Below, piece by piece: positions 34,076 to 42,788 of a stretch of 64,000 nucleotides of DNA. The translations under genes and the position numbers were made by a program. Numbering within the stretch: position 1 is the first letter of the stretch; every line of letters begins with the position of its first letter. Under the pieces are notes generated by a model. The model saw only the letters and a list, made by a program, of their open reading frames with translations. It was not told the DNA's origin and did not search any database. Origin of the DNA: Streptomyces mayonensis (GTDB lineage Bacteria > Actinomycetota > Actinomycetes > Streptomycetales > Streptomycetaceae); contig NZ_JACBYP010000037.1 in the NCBI RefSeq assembly GCF_018982965.1, forward strand, positions 1-64,000. The letters run 5' to 3'.

Positions 34076-35188
34076 TTACCGTTCGCTCGCGGCGAGCTGA
34101 CCACACGCCCCGTCGATCTCCTGTCCGCGGGTGTCCCGGATCGTCACCGGCACACCGTGCGCCGCGATCGCCTCGACGAACGCCTTCTCGTCCTCGGGCC
34201 GCGAGGCGGTCCACTTGGAGCCGGGCGTGGGGTTGAGCGGGATCAGGTTGACGTGGACGGGCCTGCCCTTGAGCATCCGCCCGAGACGGTCGCCGCGCCA
34301 GGCCTGGTCGTTGATGTCCCGGATCAGGGCGTACTCGATGGACAGCCGGCGTCCGGACCTGGCCGCGTACTCGAACCCGGCGTCGAGGACCTCGCGGACC
34401 TTCCAGCGGGTGTTGACGGGGACGAGCGTGTCGCGCAGTTCGTCGTCGGGGGCGTGCAGGGAGATGGCGAGGCGGCACTTGAACCCCTCGTCGGCGAAGC
34501 GGTGGATCGCCGGGACGAGGCCGACCGTGGAGACGGTGATGCCGCGCTGGGACAGGCCCAGGCCGTCCGGCTCGGGGTCGGTGAGGCGGCGGATGGAGCC
34601 GATGACGCGGTTGTAGTTGGCGAGGGGCTCGCCCATGCCCATGAACACGATGTTGCTGAGCCGCGCGGGGCCTCCGGGGACCTCGCCGTCCCTGAGCGCC
34701 CGCATGCCGTCCACGATCTGGTGCACGATCTCGGCGGTCGACAGGTTGCGGTCGAGGCCGGCCTGGCCGGTGGCGCAGAACGGGCAGTTCATGCCGCAGC
34801 CGGCCTGGGAGCTGATGCACATGGTCACCCGGTCCGGGTAGCGCATGAGGACGGACTCGACGAGCGTCCCGTCGAACAGCTTCCACAGTGTCTTGCGCGT
34901 GGTCCCCTCGTCGGTCGACAGGTGCCGCACGACCGTCATCAGCTCGGGCAGCAGCGCCTCCTGCAGTCCCTGGCGCGAGGCGGCGGGGATGTCGGTCCAC
35001 TGCTCGGGGGCGTGCGCGTACCGCGCGAAGTAGTGCTGCGAGAGCTGCTTGGCGCGGAACGGCTTCTCACCGATCGCGGCGACCGCCTCCTTGCGCTCGG
35101 CTGGCGTGAGGTCGGCGAGGTGCCGCGGCGGCCGCTTCGCTCCGCGGGGTGCGGCAAAGGTCAGCTCACCGGGGGCGGGACGGGCCAC
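34076..35188 (-). CDS. rlmN: Dual-specificity 23S rRNA/tRNA adenine-C2 methyltransferase RlmN
   Basis: The 370-residue radical-SAM enzyme has the cluster motif CGMNCPFC near residue 128, QAGCGMNCPFCATGQAG context, NIVFMGMGEPLANYN and the conserved C-terminal Cys in EIDGACGQL, which carries the methyl transiently. It methylates A2503 in 23S rRNA and A37 in some tRNAs. GTG at 35188, after GAGGAG, is preferred to a reading from 35308 that crosses the CRISPR-like repeats and encodes nothing conserved. The stop lies 55 bases from the TPP riboswitch. Confidence 0.93.
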   Translation of the reverse strand: MARPAPGELTFAAPRGAKRPPRHLADLTPAERKEAVAAIGEKPFRAKQLSQHYFARYAHAPEQWTDIPAASRQGLQEALLPELMTVVRHLSTDEGTTRKTLWKLFDGTLVESVLMRYPDRVTMCISSQAGCGMNCPFCATGQAGLDRNLSTAEIVHQIVDGMRALRDGEVPGGPARLSNIVFMGMGEPLANYNRVIGSIRRLTDPEPDGLGLSQRGITVSTVGLVPAIHRFADEGFKCRLAISLHAPDDELRDTLVPVNTRWKVREVLDAGFEYAARSGRRLSIEYALIRDINDQAWRGDRLGRMLKGRPVHVNLIPLNPTPGSKWTASRPEDEKAFVEAIAAHGVPVTIRDTRGQEIDGACGQLAASER

Positions 35189-35220
35189 GGTCGGACAACT
35201 CCTCAGGACGGCAGGCCTGT

Positions 35221-35307
35221 GGCAACACCCCGCGCCGGCGGGGACGACGGCACAACGATGCCGAAGCCAGGAGACCTCTGGAAGACCCCCGCCTCGGCGG
35301 GGACACA
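35221..35307 (-). repeat. Two CRISPR-like (type I-E-like) repeats with one spacer
   Basis: On the lower strand GTCGTCCCCGCCGGCGCGGG (then GTGTTGCC) and GTGTGTCCCCGCCGAGGCGG (then GGGTCTTCC) match the general type I-E repeat plan of GTCCCCGC-N4-GCGGGG followed by TSTTCC. Their cores are 59 bases apart, close to the 60-61-base I-E period, leaving about 31 bases between. They agree at 19 of 28 positions. No further copies and no cas genes are in the window. Two unrelated hairpins are the alternative. Confidence 0.4.
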
Positions 35308-35308
35308 C

Positions 35309-35343
35309 GGAAGGGCCCGCAGCCAGACGCCGCGGGCCCTTCC
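35309..35343 (-). terminator. Terminator after cdsA
   Basis: GGAAGGGCCCGC and GCGGGCCCTTCC form a perfect 12-bp stem with an 11-base loop, 17 bases past the cdsA stop codon. It likely ends the frr-cdsA transcript and separates it from rlmN. Confidence 0.85.
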
Positions 35344-35360
35344 AGGCTACCTGATGACTG

Positions 35361-36491
35361 TCAACCCGAACCGACGAAGATCACGAACAGCAGCCACACC
35401 ACGGGTGCGGTGGGCAGCAGGGAGTCCAGCCGGTCCATGATGCCCCCGTGCCCCGGCAGGAGCGTGCCCATGTCCTTGATGCCGAGGTCACGCTTGATCA
35501 TGGACTCGCCGAGGTCGCCCAGGGTGGCGCTGACGGCGACGGCGAGACCGATGAGCAGGCCCTGCCACCAGGTGCCGTCGTCGATGAGGAACTGCGTGCA
35601 CAGCGCGCCCGCCGCCATCGCGAACGCCACCGCGCCCAGCAGGCCCTCCCGGGTCTTGCCGGGGCTGATGCGCGGGGCGAGCTTCTTCCTGCCGAAGCGC
35701 CAGCCGACGGCGTAGGCGCCGGTGTCGCTGACGACCGTCAGTATCAGGAAGACCAGGACGCGCCAGGCTCCGTCGTCCGCCATCAGCATCATGGCGACGA
35801 ACGTGGCCAGGAACGGCACGTAGAACGCCGCGAACAGGCCCGCCGTGACGTCCTTGAGGTAGCCCTCCGGCGGCTCGGTCATCCGCCACACGAGGACCGC
35901 GAGCGCCGTGAGCGCCATCGCGACCCACGCCCCCTCGGCGCCCCGCGCGTACCCGGCGACCACCATCGCGGCGCCGCCGACGGCCAGCGGCACGAGGGGC
36001 GCCCTGATGCCCTTGCGCTCCTCGAGCCGGCTGGTCAGCTCCCACAGGCCCACCACGACGGCGACCGCGATGACGCCGACGAAGACGGCCTTGACGACGA
36101 ACAGCGACGCGATGATGACCACGCCGAGTCCGACGCCGACCCCTATGGCCGCACCCAGGTCGCGCCCCGCGCTCTTCTTCGGCGGCTGGGACGGCGCCGG
36201 CTGAGAGGGGTCGGGCATGGGCTCCGGATTCTGCGGCACGGCCGCGTACGGCTGCGCCGACGGGTTCTGGTCGCGATACGGCAGAGGGCCGCCCGGTCGG
36301 GCGGTCCCCCGGTCGTCGTCCTGGTCTCCGCCGTGTTCGGGTACGTCGGGCACGATGGGCATGGGGCGAGTCTGCTGCGCGTGGTGCGCATCGTACGCGG
36401 GACCCGCCGGGGCGGCGCCCTGGGCGGGTCCCCGGTCGGACGGCCCCCAGTACCCGGCTTGTGGCGGCGCTCCCCAGGAAGAGTCGTTCAT
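35361..36491 (-). CDS. cdsA: Phosphatidate cytidylyltransferase
   Basis: The 376-residue membrane enzyme makes CDP-diacylglycerol from CTP and phosphatidic acid. A disordered Pro/Gln-rich cytoplasmic head of about 105 residues precedes about eight helices. The family signature SMIKRDLGIKDMGTLLPGHG with GGIMDRLDS lies near residue 325. The head is longer than in E. coli CdsA but usual in actinobacteria. The ATG overlaps the frr stop by one base (TGATG), so the two are coupled. Confidence 0.93.
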   Translation of the reverse strand: MNDSSWGAPPQAGYWGPSDRGPAQGAAPAGPAYDAHHAQQTRPMPIVPDVPEHGGDQDDDRGTARPGGPLPYRDQNPSAQPYAAVPQNPEPMPDPSQPAPSQPPKKSAGRDLGAAIGVGVGLGVVIIASLFVVKAVFVGVIAVAVVVGLWELTSRLEERKGIRAPLVPLAVGGAAMVVAGYARGAEGAWVAMALTALAVLVWRMTEPPEGYLKDVTAGLFAAFYVPFLATFVAMMLMADDGAWRVLVFLILTVVSDTGAYAVGWRFGRKKLAPRISPGKTREGLLGAVAFAMAAGALCTQFLIDDGTWWQGLLIGLAVAVSATLGDLGESMIKRDLGIKDMGTLLPGHGGIMDRLDSLLPTAPVVWLLFVIFVGSG

Positions 36492-37048
36492 CAGACCTCG
36501 AGCAGCTCGGCTTCCTTGTGCTTGAGGAGCTCGTCCACCTGGGCGACGTACTTGGCGGTGGTGTCGTCGAGCTCCTTCTCCGCGCGGCGGCCCTCGTCCT
36601 CGCCGACCTCGCCGTCCTTGACCATCTTGTCGATGGCGTCCTTGGCCTTGCGGCGCACGGAGCGGATCGAGACCTTGGCGTCCTCGCCCTTGGCCTTGGC
36701 GACCTTGATGTACTCGCGGCGGCGTTCCTCGGTCAGCTCGGGGAACACCACCCGGATGATGTTGCCGTCATTGCTCGGGTTGACGCCGAGGTCCGAGTCG
36801 CGGATCGCCTGTTCGATGTTGCGCAGGGCGCTCTTGTCGAAGGGCGTGACCACGGCCATGCGCGGCTCGGGCACGGAGAACGAGGCGAGCTGGTTGATCG
36901 GCGTCAGCGCACCGTAGTAGTCGGCCACGATCTTGTTGAACATCGCCGGGTGCGCACGGCCGGTGCGGATCGCGGCGAAGTCCTCCTTGGCAACCACGAC
37001 GGCCTTCTCCATCTTCTCCTCGGCCTCGAGGAGGGTCTCTTCGATCAC
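36491..37048 (-). CDS. frr: Ribosome recycling factor
   Basis: The 185-residue protein matches RRF in length and sequence: KAVVVAKEDFAAIRTGRAHP, the central PINQLASFSVPEPRMAVV and the C-terminal three-helix bundle segments ERRREYIKVAKAKGEDAK and VRRKAKDAIDKMVKDG. With EF-G it splits post-termination ribosomes. GTG at 37048 is favoured over the adjoining GTG at 37051 because AGGAG then has better spacing. Upstream pyrH is 178 bases away; a GC-rich imperfect hairpin (37075-37110) lies between. Confidence 0.95.
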   Translation of the reverse strand: MIEETLLEAEEKMEKAVVVAKEDFAAIRTGRAHPAMFNKIVADYYGALTPINQLASFSVPEPRMAVVTPFDKSALRNIEQAIRDSDLGVNPSNDGNIIRVVFPELTEERRREYIKVAKAKGEDAKVSIRSVRRKAKDAIDKMVKDGEVGEDEGRRAEKELDDTTAKYVAQVDELLKHKEAELLEV

Positions 37049-37226
37049 CACTTGCTCCTGCGTGTCTTGAGTAGGCCCGGCCGCTCCCCGTGTGGGGTGG
37101 GCGGCCGGCTGCGTCGCGTTCTTCCTGCACGGTTCCCGACCGGCGGGACAATGTCCATCCCCCGGCCCGGTCCCGTCCCCGTCCGTCCCCCGGACAGATG
37201 GCGTTCGCGGACGGGGTGTTCTCCGG

Positions 37227-37985
37227 TCAGTCCCGGCTGCCCTGGTCGCCCACGAGCGTGCCGATCTTCTCACCCTTGACGGCGCGGGCGATATTGCCCT
37301 CCTTCAGGAGCTCGAAGACCACGATCGGGAGGCTGTTGTCGCGGCAGAGCGTGACAGCCGTGGCGTCGGCGACCTTCAGGTCGCGGGTGATGACCTCCCC
37401 GTAGCCGAGCGCGTCGAACTTCACGGCGTCCGGGTTGGTCTTCGGGTCGGAGTCGTAGACCCCGTCCACGCCGTTCTTGCCCATGAGCAGCGCCTCGGCG
37501 TCGATCTCCAGGGCGCGCTGCGCGGCGGTGGTGTCGGTGGAGAAGTACGGCATGCCCATGCCGGCGCCGAAGATGACCACGCGGCCCTTCTCCAGGTGGC
37601 GCACGGCGCGCAGCGGGATGTACGGCTCGGCGACCTGGCCCATGGTGATGGCGGTCTGCACGCGGCAGTCGACGCCCTCCTTCTCCAGGAAGTCCTGGAG
37701 GGCCAGGCAGTTCATCACGGTGCCGAGCATGCCCATGTAGTCGGAGCGGGCCCGGTCCATCCCCCGCACCTGCAGTTCGGCGCCGCGGAAGAAGTTGCCG
37801 CCGCCGATGACCACGGCGATCTGTGCGCCGTCGCGTACGACGGCCGCGATCTCGCGGGCCATGGCGTGCACCACGTCGGGGTCGACGCCCAGGCCCCCAC
37901 CGCCGGAGAAGGCCTCTCCGGACAGCTTCAGCATGAAGCGGCCGCGTACTTTGCCGTCGTCGCTCTTCTCGGCCTTGGTGGTCAT
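37227..37985 (-). CDS. pyrH: UMP kinase
   Basis: The 252-residue hexameric kinase phosphorylates UMP to UDP with ATP. Motifs are MLKLSGEAFSGGGGLGVDP, AVVIGGGNFFRGAELQ, MDRARSDYMGMLGTVMN and VIFGAGMGMPYFSTDTTA, all typical of bacterial PyrH. It lies in the usual rpsB-tsf-pyrH-frr order, after a 207-base gap from tsf that holds a large hairpin, so it probably has separate expression. Confidence 0.95.
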   Translation of the reverse strand: MTTKAEKSDDGKVRGRFMLKLSGEAFSGGGGLGVDPDVVHAMAREIAAVVRDGAQIAVVIGGGNFFRGAELQVRGMDRARSDYMGMLGTVMNCLALQDFLEKEGVDCRVQTAITMGQVAEPYIPLRAVRHLEKGRVVIFGAGMGMPYFSTDTTAAQRALEIDAEALLMGKNGVDGVYDSDPKTNPDAVKFDALGYGEVITRDLKVADATAVTLCRDNSLPIVVFELLKEGNIARAVKGEKIGTLVGDQGSRD

Positions 37986-38024
37986 GGAGATCTCGCCTCT
38001 TTATACGTGGGTCACACACACGAA

Positions 38025-38079
38025 GAAGGCCACTGCCGGTGGGGGCGTGTTTCGCATCCCATACGCGGCAATGGCCTCC
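38025..38079 (-). terminator. Inverted repeat between tsf and pyrH
   Basis: GAAGGCCACTGCCG (38025-38038) pairs with CGGCAATGGCCTCC (38066-38079) with one wobble and one mismatch and a 27-base loop. It follows tsf and precedes pyrH on the leftward transcript. A tsf terminator or an attenuator is plausible; the large loop makes it weaker than its neighbours. Confidence 0.6.
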
Positions 38080-38192
38080 TCGTCAGATCTGCTGTCGTCC
38101 GCCGCCGCGCGCGCGTGCGCCACGGCATGCGCGTACGGCGCCGACGACTGCTGTCGACCCTACCGGGGTCGCACGTCCGTCGCGGTACGGAC

Positions 38193-39029
38193 TCAGATGC
38201 CGACCTTGATGCGCGAGAAGCGCTTCAGGCTGACACCGGCCTCTTCCAGCACCTTCTGGACGGACTTCTTGTTGTCCAGGGCGTAGGGCTGGCCGAGCAG
38301 CGTGGCGTCCTTGAAGAAGCCGTTGAGGCGACCCTCGACGATCTTCGGCAGGGCGGCCTCGGGCTTGCCCTCGGCGCGGGTGGTCTCCTCGGCGACGCGG
38401 CGCTCGGACTCGACGACGTCGGCCGGGACGTCCTCCTTGGAGAGGTACTTCGGCGCGAAGGCGGCGATGTGCTGGGCGATGCCCTTGGCGACCTCGGCGT
38501 TGGGCTTGTCCAGCTCCACGAGCACACCGATCTGCGGGGGCAGGTCGGGCATCGTGCGGTGCATGTACGCGGTGACGTAGCCGTCGGTGAACTGCGCGAA
38601 GCGGTCCAGGACGATCTTCTCGCCGAGGTTGGCGTTGGCCTCGTCCACGTAGGCCTGCACGGTCTTGCCGGCCTCGATCTCGGAGGCGAGCAGGGCCTCG
38701 ATGTCGGCGGGGGCGGCCTTGGCGACGTGCTCGGCGATGGTCTTGGCGACGTTCTGGAACTTGTCGCCCTTGGCGACGAAGTCCGTCTCGCACTTCAGCT
38801 CGACGAGGACACCCGAGGTGTTGTCGTCGGCGATGATCGAGACGACGGCGCCGTTCTCGGCAGAGCGGCCCTCGCGCTTGGCGACGCCCTTCTGGCCCTT
38901 GATGCGGAGCGCCTCGACGGCCTTCTCGACGTTGCCCTCGGCCTCGTCCAGCGCCTTCTTGCAGTCCATCATGCCGGCGCCGGTGAGCTCGCGGAGCTTC
39001 TTGACGTCGGCGGCGGTGTAGTTCGCCAT
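38193..39029 (-). CDS. tsf: Elongation factor Ts
   Basis: The 278-residue protein starts MANYTAADVKKLRELTGAGM with the conserved MDCKKALDEA that follows, then VELKCETDFVAKGDKF, the contact with EF-Tu. It releases GDP from EF-Tu. A reading that extends far upstream runs through rpsB and is not real; the ATG at 39029 fits the family exactly. It follows rpsB after 95 bases that contain a 14-bp hairpin. Confidence 0.96.
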   Translation of the reverse strand: MANYTAADVKKLRELTGAGMMDCKKALDEAEGNVEKAVEALRIKGQKGVAKREGRSAENGAVVSIIADDNTSGVLVELKCETDFVAKGDKFQNVAKTIAEHVAKAAPADIEALLASEIEAGKTVQAYVDEANANLGEKIVLDRFAQFTDGYVTAYMHRTMPDLPPQIGVLVELDKPNAEVAKGIAQHIAAFAPKYLSKEDVPADVVESERRVAEETTRAEGKPEAALPKIVEGRLNGFFKDATLLGQPYALDNKKSVQKVLEEAGVSLKRFSRIKVGI

Positions 39030-39068
39030 GATTCCGGAATCTCTCTCGAAGTCTGAAGATCTACGGGG

Positions 39069-39103
39069 CGGACGGCGGGGGCTTCGCGGGCCCCCGCCGT
39101 CCG
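39069..39103 (-). terminator. Strong hairpin between rpsB and tsf
   Basis: CGGACGGCGGGGGC and GCCCCCGCCGTCCG form a perfect 14-bp stem with a 7-base loop, 22 bases past the rpsB stop. It probably reduces readthrough from rpsB into tsf, setting a higher rpsB yield. Confidence 0.85.
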
Positions 39104-39124
39104 GTACCCGAAGGTGGTGAGGGG

Positions 39125-40036
39125 TCAGGCCTGCTCGGCGTCCGCGGCCGGGGCGTCGGCGGCGGGCGCCTCCGCCGCGGGGGCGTCGGCGGCCGGGGCG
39201 GCCTCGGCGGCCGGGGCCTCGGCGGGCTTCTCGGCCTCGGCGGCGGGAGCCTCCGCGGCCTTCTTCTCGCCCTCGAGCAGGTCGCGCTCCCACTCGGCGA
39301 GCGGCTCGCCGGCGGCCTTGTCGCCCTCGGCGGCCTTGCCGGCACCGGAACGGGCGATGAGGCCCTCGGCGACGGCGTCGGCGATCACGCGGGTGAGCAG
39401 GGTGACGGAGCGGATCGCGTCGTCGTTGCCCGGGATCTTGTAGTCGACCTCGTCGGGGTCGCAGTTGGTGTCGAGGATGGCGACGACCGGGATGTTGAGC
39501 TTCCGGGCCTCGCCGACCGCGATGTGCTCCTTCTTGGTGTCCACGATCCAGACGGCGCTGGGCACCTTGGACATCTCGCGGATACCGCCGAGGGTCTTCT
39601 CCAGCTTCGCCTTCTCGCGGGAGAGGACCAGCAGCTCCTTCTTGGTGAGGCCGGAGGCGGCCACGTCCTCGAAGTCGATCTGCTCGAGCTCCTTGAGGCG
39701 CTGCAGACGCTTGTAGACGGTCGAGAAGTTGGTGAGCATGCCGCCCAGCCAGCGCTGGTTGACGTAGGGCATGCCGACGCGGGTCGCCTGCTCGGCGATG
39801 GCCTCCTGCGCCTGCTTCTTCGTGCCGACGAACATGACCGTGCCGCCGTGGGCGACGGTCTCCTTGACGAACTCGTAGGCGCGGTCGATGTACGACAGCG
39901 ACTGGAGCAGGTCGATGATGTAGATGCCGTTGCGCTCGGTGAAGATGAAGCGCTTCATCTTCGGGTTCCAACGGCGGGTCTGGTGACCGAAGTGGACGCC
40001 GCTCTCCAGCAGCTCCCGCATCGTGACGACGGCCAT
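39125..40036 (-). CDS. rpsB: 30S ribosomal protein S2
   Basis: The 303-residue protein has the S2 core MRELLESGVHFGHQTRRWNP, RNGIYIIDLLQSL and VPVVAILDTNCDPDEVDY. The last 70 residues form an Ala/Glu/Pro-rich acidic tail (repeats of AAEAP), longer than in most bacteria but usual in Streptomyces. ATG at 40036 follows AAGGAGAT. Divergent from the M23 peptidase gene; the promoter should lie in 40037-40200, where GGTGACCCGGGTCGCC is a near-perfect palindrome. Confidence 0.97.
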   Translation of the reverse strand: MAVVTMRELLESGVHFGHQTRRWNPKMKRFIFTERNGIYIIDLLQSLSYIDRAYEFVKETVAHGGTVMFVGTKKQAQEAIAEQATRVGMPYVNQRWLGGMLTNFSTVYKRLQRLKELEQIDFEDVAASGLTKKELLVLSREKAKLEKTLGGIREMSKVPSAVWIVDTKKEHIAVGEARKLNIPVVAILDTNCDPDEVDYKIPGNDDAIRSVTLLTRVIADAVAEGLIARSGAGKAAEGDKAAGEPLAEWERDLLEGEKKAAEAPAAEAEKPAEAPAAEAAPAADAPAAEAPAADAPAADAEQA

Positions 40037-40307
40037 GGCCGTATCTCCTTGAAGTTCTCGGTTGTGCCGCGTGAGCCGGACGGCTCCCGCGCCTGACGCC
40101 CGCGACGCGCCTGCCACTAGGGACCGAGGGGCGCTGACACCAGCCTGTGAAGGCCTCGTGTCGGGGCGTGCGAAGTCGACCCGGTGACCCGGGTCGCCAC
40201 CAGAAGTGTACGGGACCCGCGGGGCACCGGGTGACGCGGTTGTCCACAACCGGGCCGCGGTCCACAGCCCCGGCCGGCCGGATGCGCCGGTGCGGGACGC
40301 TTCTCCC

Positions 40308-40973
40308 ATGCGAGCGAGGCGATGTGCCAGTACGAGGCCGGGTGCGTGGGCGTGTGCGTCGGTGGCGCTGCTGCTGACCGTCCTGGCCCCGGGACCGACG
40401 ACAGCGGCAGGGGCTCCGGAGACGTCGAGCGGGTCGGCGGGGGCGGTGCAGGTCATTGGCCGTAACTGGCCGGTCGGCACACGGCCGACGGTCCTGCGGG
40501 GCTGGGAACCTCCCGCGACCCCGTACGGGCCGGGGCACCGGGGTGTCGATCTCGCCGCGGCGGGTGGGGTGCCGGTGCGGGCGGTGGCGGCAGGACGGGT
40601 GTCCTTCGCCGGACGCGTGGCGGGGAGGGGCGTCGTCTCGGTGGAGCTGACGGGGACGGGTGAACCGCCCCTGCGGACCACGTACGAACCGGTCCGGGCT
40701 TCGGTCCGCAAGGGTGACCTGGTCGGGGCGGGCCAGGTACTCGGCGCGGTGGAGCCGGCGGGCTCACACTGCGCGGCCTGCCTGCACTGGGGCCTGCTGC
40801 GGGGCGACACCTACCTCGACCCGCTGTCCCTGCTGCCGCCGTGGCTGCTGAACACCGGTCCGTCGCGGCTGCTGCCGGTCCTGGGAGTACCGCTCCCTGA
40901 GGACAGTCGACGTCTGGAGGGCAGAGAGGCAGAGGCCCGGAGAAACGGTCGAAGCCCGGAGAGCGGTCGATGA
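40308..40973 (+). CDS. Secreted M23-family metallopeptidase
   Basis: The 221-residue protein has a signal peptide (to about residue 34, ending TTAAG) and an M23/LytM fold. Zn ligands are the His and Asp in GHRGVDLA (near residue 77) and the second His in CLHWGLL (near 160). It should cut peptidoglycan cross-bridges outside the membrane. The ATG at 40308 places the signal peptide at the N-terminus; a reading from 40206 would not. It is divergent from rpsB. A Ser/Arg/Glu-rich tail follows the domain. Substrate peptide is unknown. Confidence 0.85.
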   Translation: MRARRCASTRPGAWACASVALLLTVLAPGPTTAAGAPETSSGSAGAVQVIGRNWPVGTRPTVLRGWEPPATPYGPGHRGVDLAAAGGVPVRAVAAGRVSFAGRVAGRGVVSVELTGTGEPPLRTTYEPVRASVRKGDLVGAGQVLGAVEPAGSHCAACLHWGLLRGDTYLDPLSLLPPWLLNTGPSRLLPVLGVPLPEDSRRLEGREAEARRNGRSPESGR

Positions 40974-41260
40974 CCTGAGAACAGCCGGTCGCCATGCACC
41001 ATCGGCACCCGAAGAGCCGTCCAGTGCCGGAAGCGCGCCCGGCACTGGGCGTGCGACCGGCACCGAAGCGCCCGGTGCCGCTGGGCGCCCCGCGACGGGC
41101 GGCCCGTGTGCCCACGGACCCCACAGCCGATGTACGCCCCATGACCGGTGTACGCCCCCGTGGAGCGTGAACGCCCCATGACCGGTCAGCGGCCCGTGGC
41201 CGGTGGGCGGCCGACGGCCGGTGGGTGGTCAGCAGTCAGCAGTCAGCAGATGGTCGCTGC

Positions 41261-41842
41261 TCAGCCGCGCACGCCTCGCAGCGCCATGGATACCGCCGCC
41301 CGTGTGATCGCCGCCGGATCCTCCGCCGCGCCCAGCTCGATCCGCCGTACGGCGGCGTCCACGACGCCCTGCAGCAGCATGGCGGCCAGCCGCGGCTGCT
41401 CGTGGCCCATCTCTCCGAGCGCCTCGACGATCATCGCGATCAGCCCTCCGTGTGCCGCCCGGATCTTCTCCCGCGCGCCGGCGTCCAGCTCGCTCGCGGA
41501 GATGGCCACGACGGCCCGGTGGCGCCGGTCCCCGACCAGTTCGAGCTGCTTGCGCACATACGCCTCGACCTTGGCCTCGGGGCTCGGCTCACCCTTCATC
41601 GCCGCTTCGACCTCCGCGGCCCAGACGGGGAAGTCGACGGCGCACAGCTCCTCGACGACCGCCGCCCGCGACCGGAAGTACTCGTAGACGGACGACCGGG
41701 CGAGGCCCGTCCGTTCGGCGAGGGCGGGGAAGGTCAGCGCCTCCGTTCCGCCGTCGGACAGCAGGGAGCGTGCCGCGTCCAGCAGGGCGGCACGCTGCAT
41801 CGACCGGTGCTCGGCCACGGAGGCCGCTCGAATCCTTGGCAC
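41261..41842 (-). CDS. TetR-family transcriptional regulator
   Basis: The 193-residue protein has an N-terminal TetR helix-turn-helix (LLDAARSLLSDGGTEALTFP, then LAERTGLARSSVYEYFRSRAAVVEEL) and an alpha-helical effector domain. It lies between whiG and the M23 peptidase, convergent with the peptidase. Ligand and targets are unknown. The 287 bases before it (40974-41260) contain only GC-rich and CAG-type short repeats, including a duplicated CCCCATGACCGGT. Confidence 0.85.
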   Translation of the reverse strand: MPRIRAASVAEHRSMQRAALLDAARSLLSDGGTEALTFPALAERTGLARSSVYEYFRSRAAVVEELCAVDFPVWAAEVEAAMKGEPSPEAKVEAYVRKQLELVGDRRHRAVVAISASELDAGAREKIRAAHGGLIAMIVEALGEMGHEQPRLAAMLLQGVVDAAVRRIELGAAEDPAAITRAAVSMALRGVRG

Positions 41843-41945
41843 GTCACCACTTTACGGACGTGTCCTTCCTCGCGGGAGTCACTCACCCGGCCGCGCGGGT
41901 CCCGATGGGATGTGGAAAGCGCCACCGTCGCCTCGTAAGCGCAGG

Positions 41946-42788
41946 TCAGCAGCCGAATCCTGCGAGCTTGGCTCGGAGTTGCAGGACCGACTTCGTGTGG
42001 ATCTGGCTGACCCTGCTCTCGGTCACTCCGAGCACATGGCCGATCTCGGCGAGGGTGAGGCCCTCGTAGTAGTACAGCGTGACGACCGTCTTCTCACGCT
42101 CCGGCAGCGTGTTGATCGCCCGGGCCAGCAGCCGCCGCAGCTCCCGGCCCTCGGCGACCTCCACCGGATCGTCGGCGGCCGTGTCCTCCAGCGTGTCCAT
42201 CAGGCTCAGCCGGTCACCGCCCTCACCGCCCGCGTGCAGCAGCTCCTCCAGAGCCACCACGTTCGCCAGCGACAACTGGCTGAAGACCGCGTGGAGATCC
42301 TCCACCGGGATCCCCAGCTCCCCCGCCACTTCCCCCTCCGAAGGCGTGCGGTGCAAGCGCGCCTCCAGCGTGGCGTAGGCCCGCTCCACGTTCCGCGCCT
42401 TCTGCCGCACCGACCGCGGGATCCAGTCCAGCGCCCGCAGCTCGTCGATCATCGCCCCCCGGATCCGGGTGATCGCGTACGTCTCGAACTTGATCTCACG
42501 GTCCACGTCGAACTTCTCGATCGCGTCGATCAGCCCGAAGACCCCCGAGGAGACGAAGTCGGCCTGCTCCACATTGGACGGCAGCCCGACGCTCACCCGT
42601 CCCGCCACGTACTTCACCAGGGGCGAGTAGTGCAGGATCAGCTGCTCACGCAGCCGCTCGTCCCCCGTCGCCTTGTACGACCGCCACAGCTCGTCGAGCG
42701 TCGAGGGGGCGGACGGTCGCACGGTGCCACCGTCGCGGGCGGCTGGGGGGATCGCCGCCCGGTCGGACCCGGAGGTGTGCTGGGGCAT
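41946..42788 (-). CDS. whiG: Sporulation RNA polymerase sigma factor WhiG
   Basis: The 280-residue FliA-type sigma factor has region 2 (LILHYSPLVKYVAGRVSVGL, VSSGVFGLIDAIEKFD, FETYAITRIRGAMIDELRAL), region 3 (LEARLHRTPSEGEVAGELGI) and region 4 (TLYYYEGLTLAEIGHVLGVT with SRVSQIHTKSVL). In Streptomyces it directs early aerial-hypha sporulation genes. Identity and length match S. coelicolor WhiG. The start ATG follows AGGCGACGA. An upstream short frame with its own ribosome binding site overlaps this start in another frame. Confidence 0.95.
   Translation of the reverse strand: MPQHTSGSDRAAIPPAARDGGTVRPSAPSTLDELWRSYKATGDERLREQLILHYSPLVKYVAGRVSVGLPSNVEQADFVSSGVFGLIDAIEKFDVDREIKFETYAITRIRGAMIDELRALDWIPRSVRQKARNVERAYATLEARLHRTPSEGEVAGELGIPVEDLHAVFSQLSLANVVALEELLHAGGEGGDRLSLMDTLEDTAADDPVEVAEGRELRRLLARAINTLPEREKTVVTLYYYEGLTLAEIGHVLGVTESRVSQIHTKSVLQLRAKLAGFGC

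Noticed and set aside
31045..34104. 1019-residue leftward frame taken as one permease
   Set aside because: The first half is a shifted reading of the binding-protein gene and riboswitch; the real permease starts at 32718.
35160..35188. A third CRISPR-like unit one period before the two found
   Set aside because: The sequence there has a GGGGGCGGGAC run but no palindrome and no repeat ends; it contains the rlmN start.
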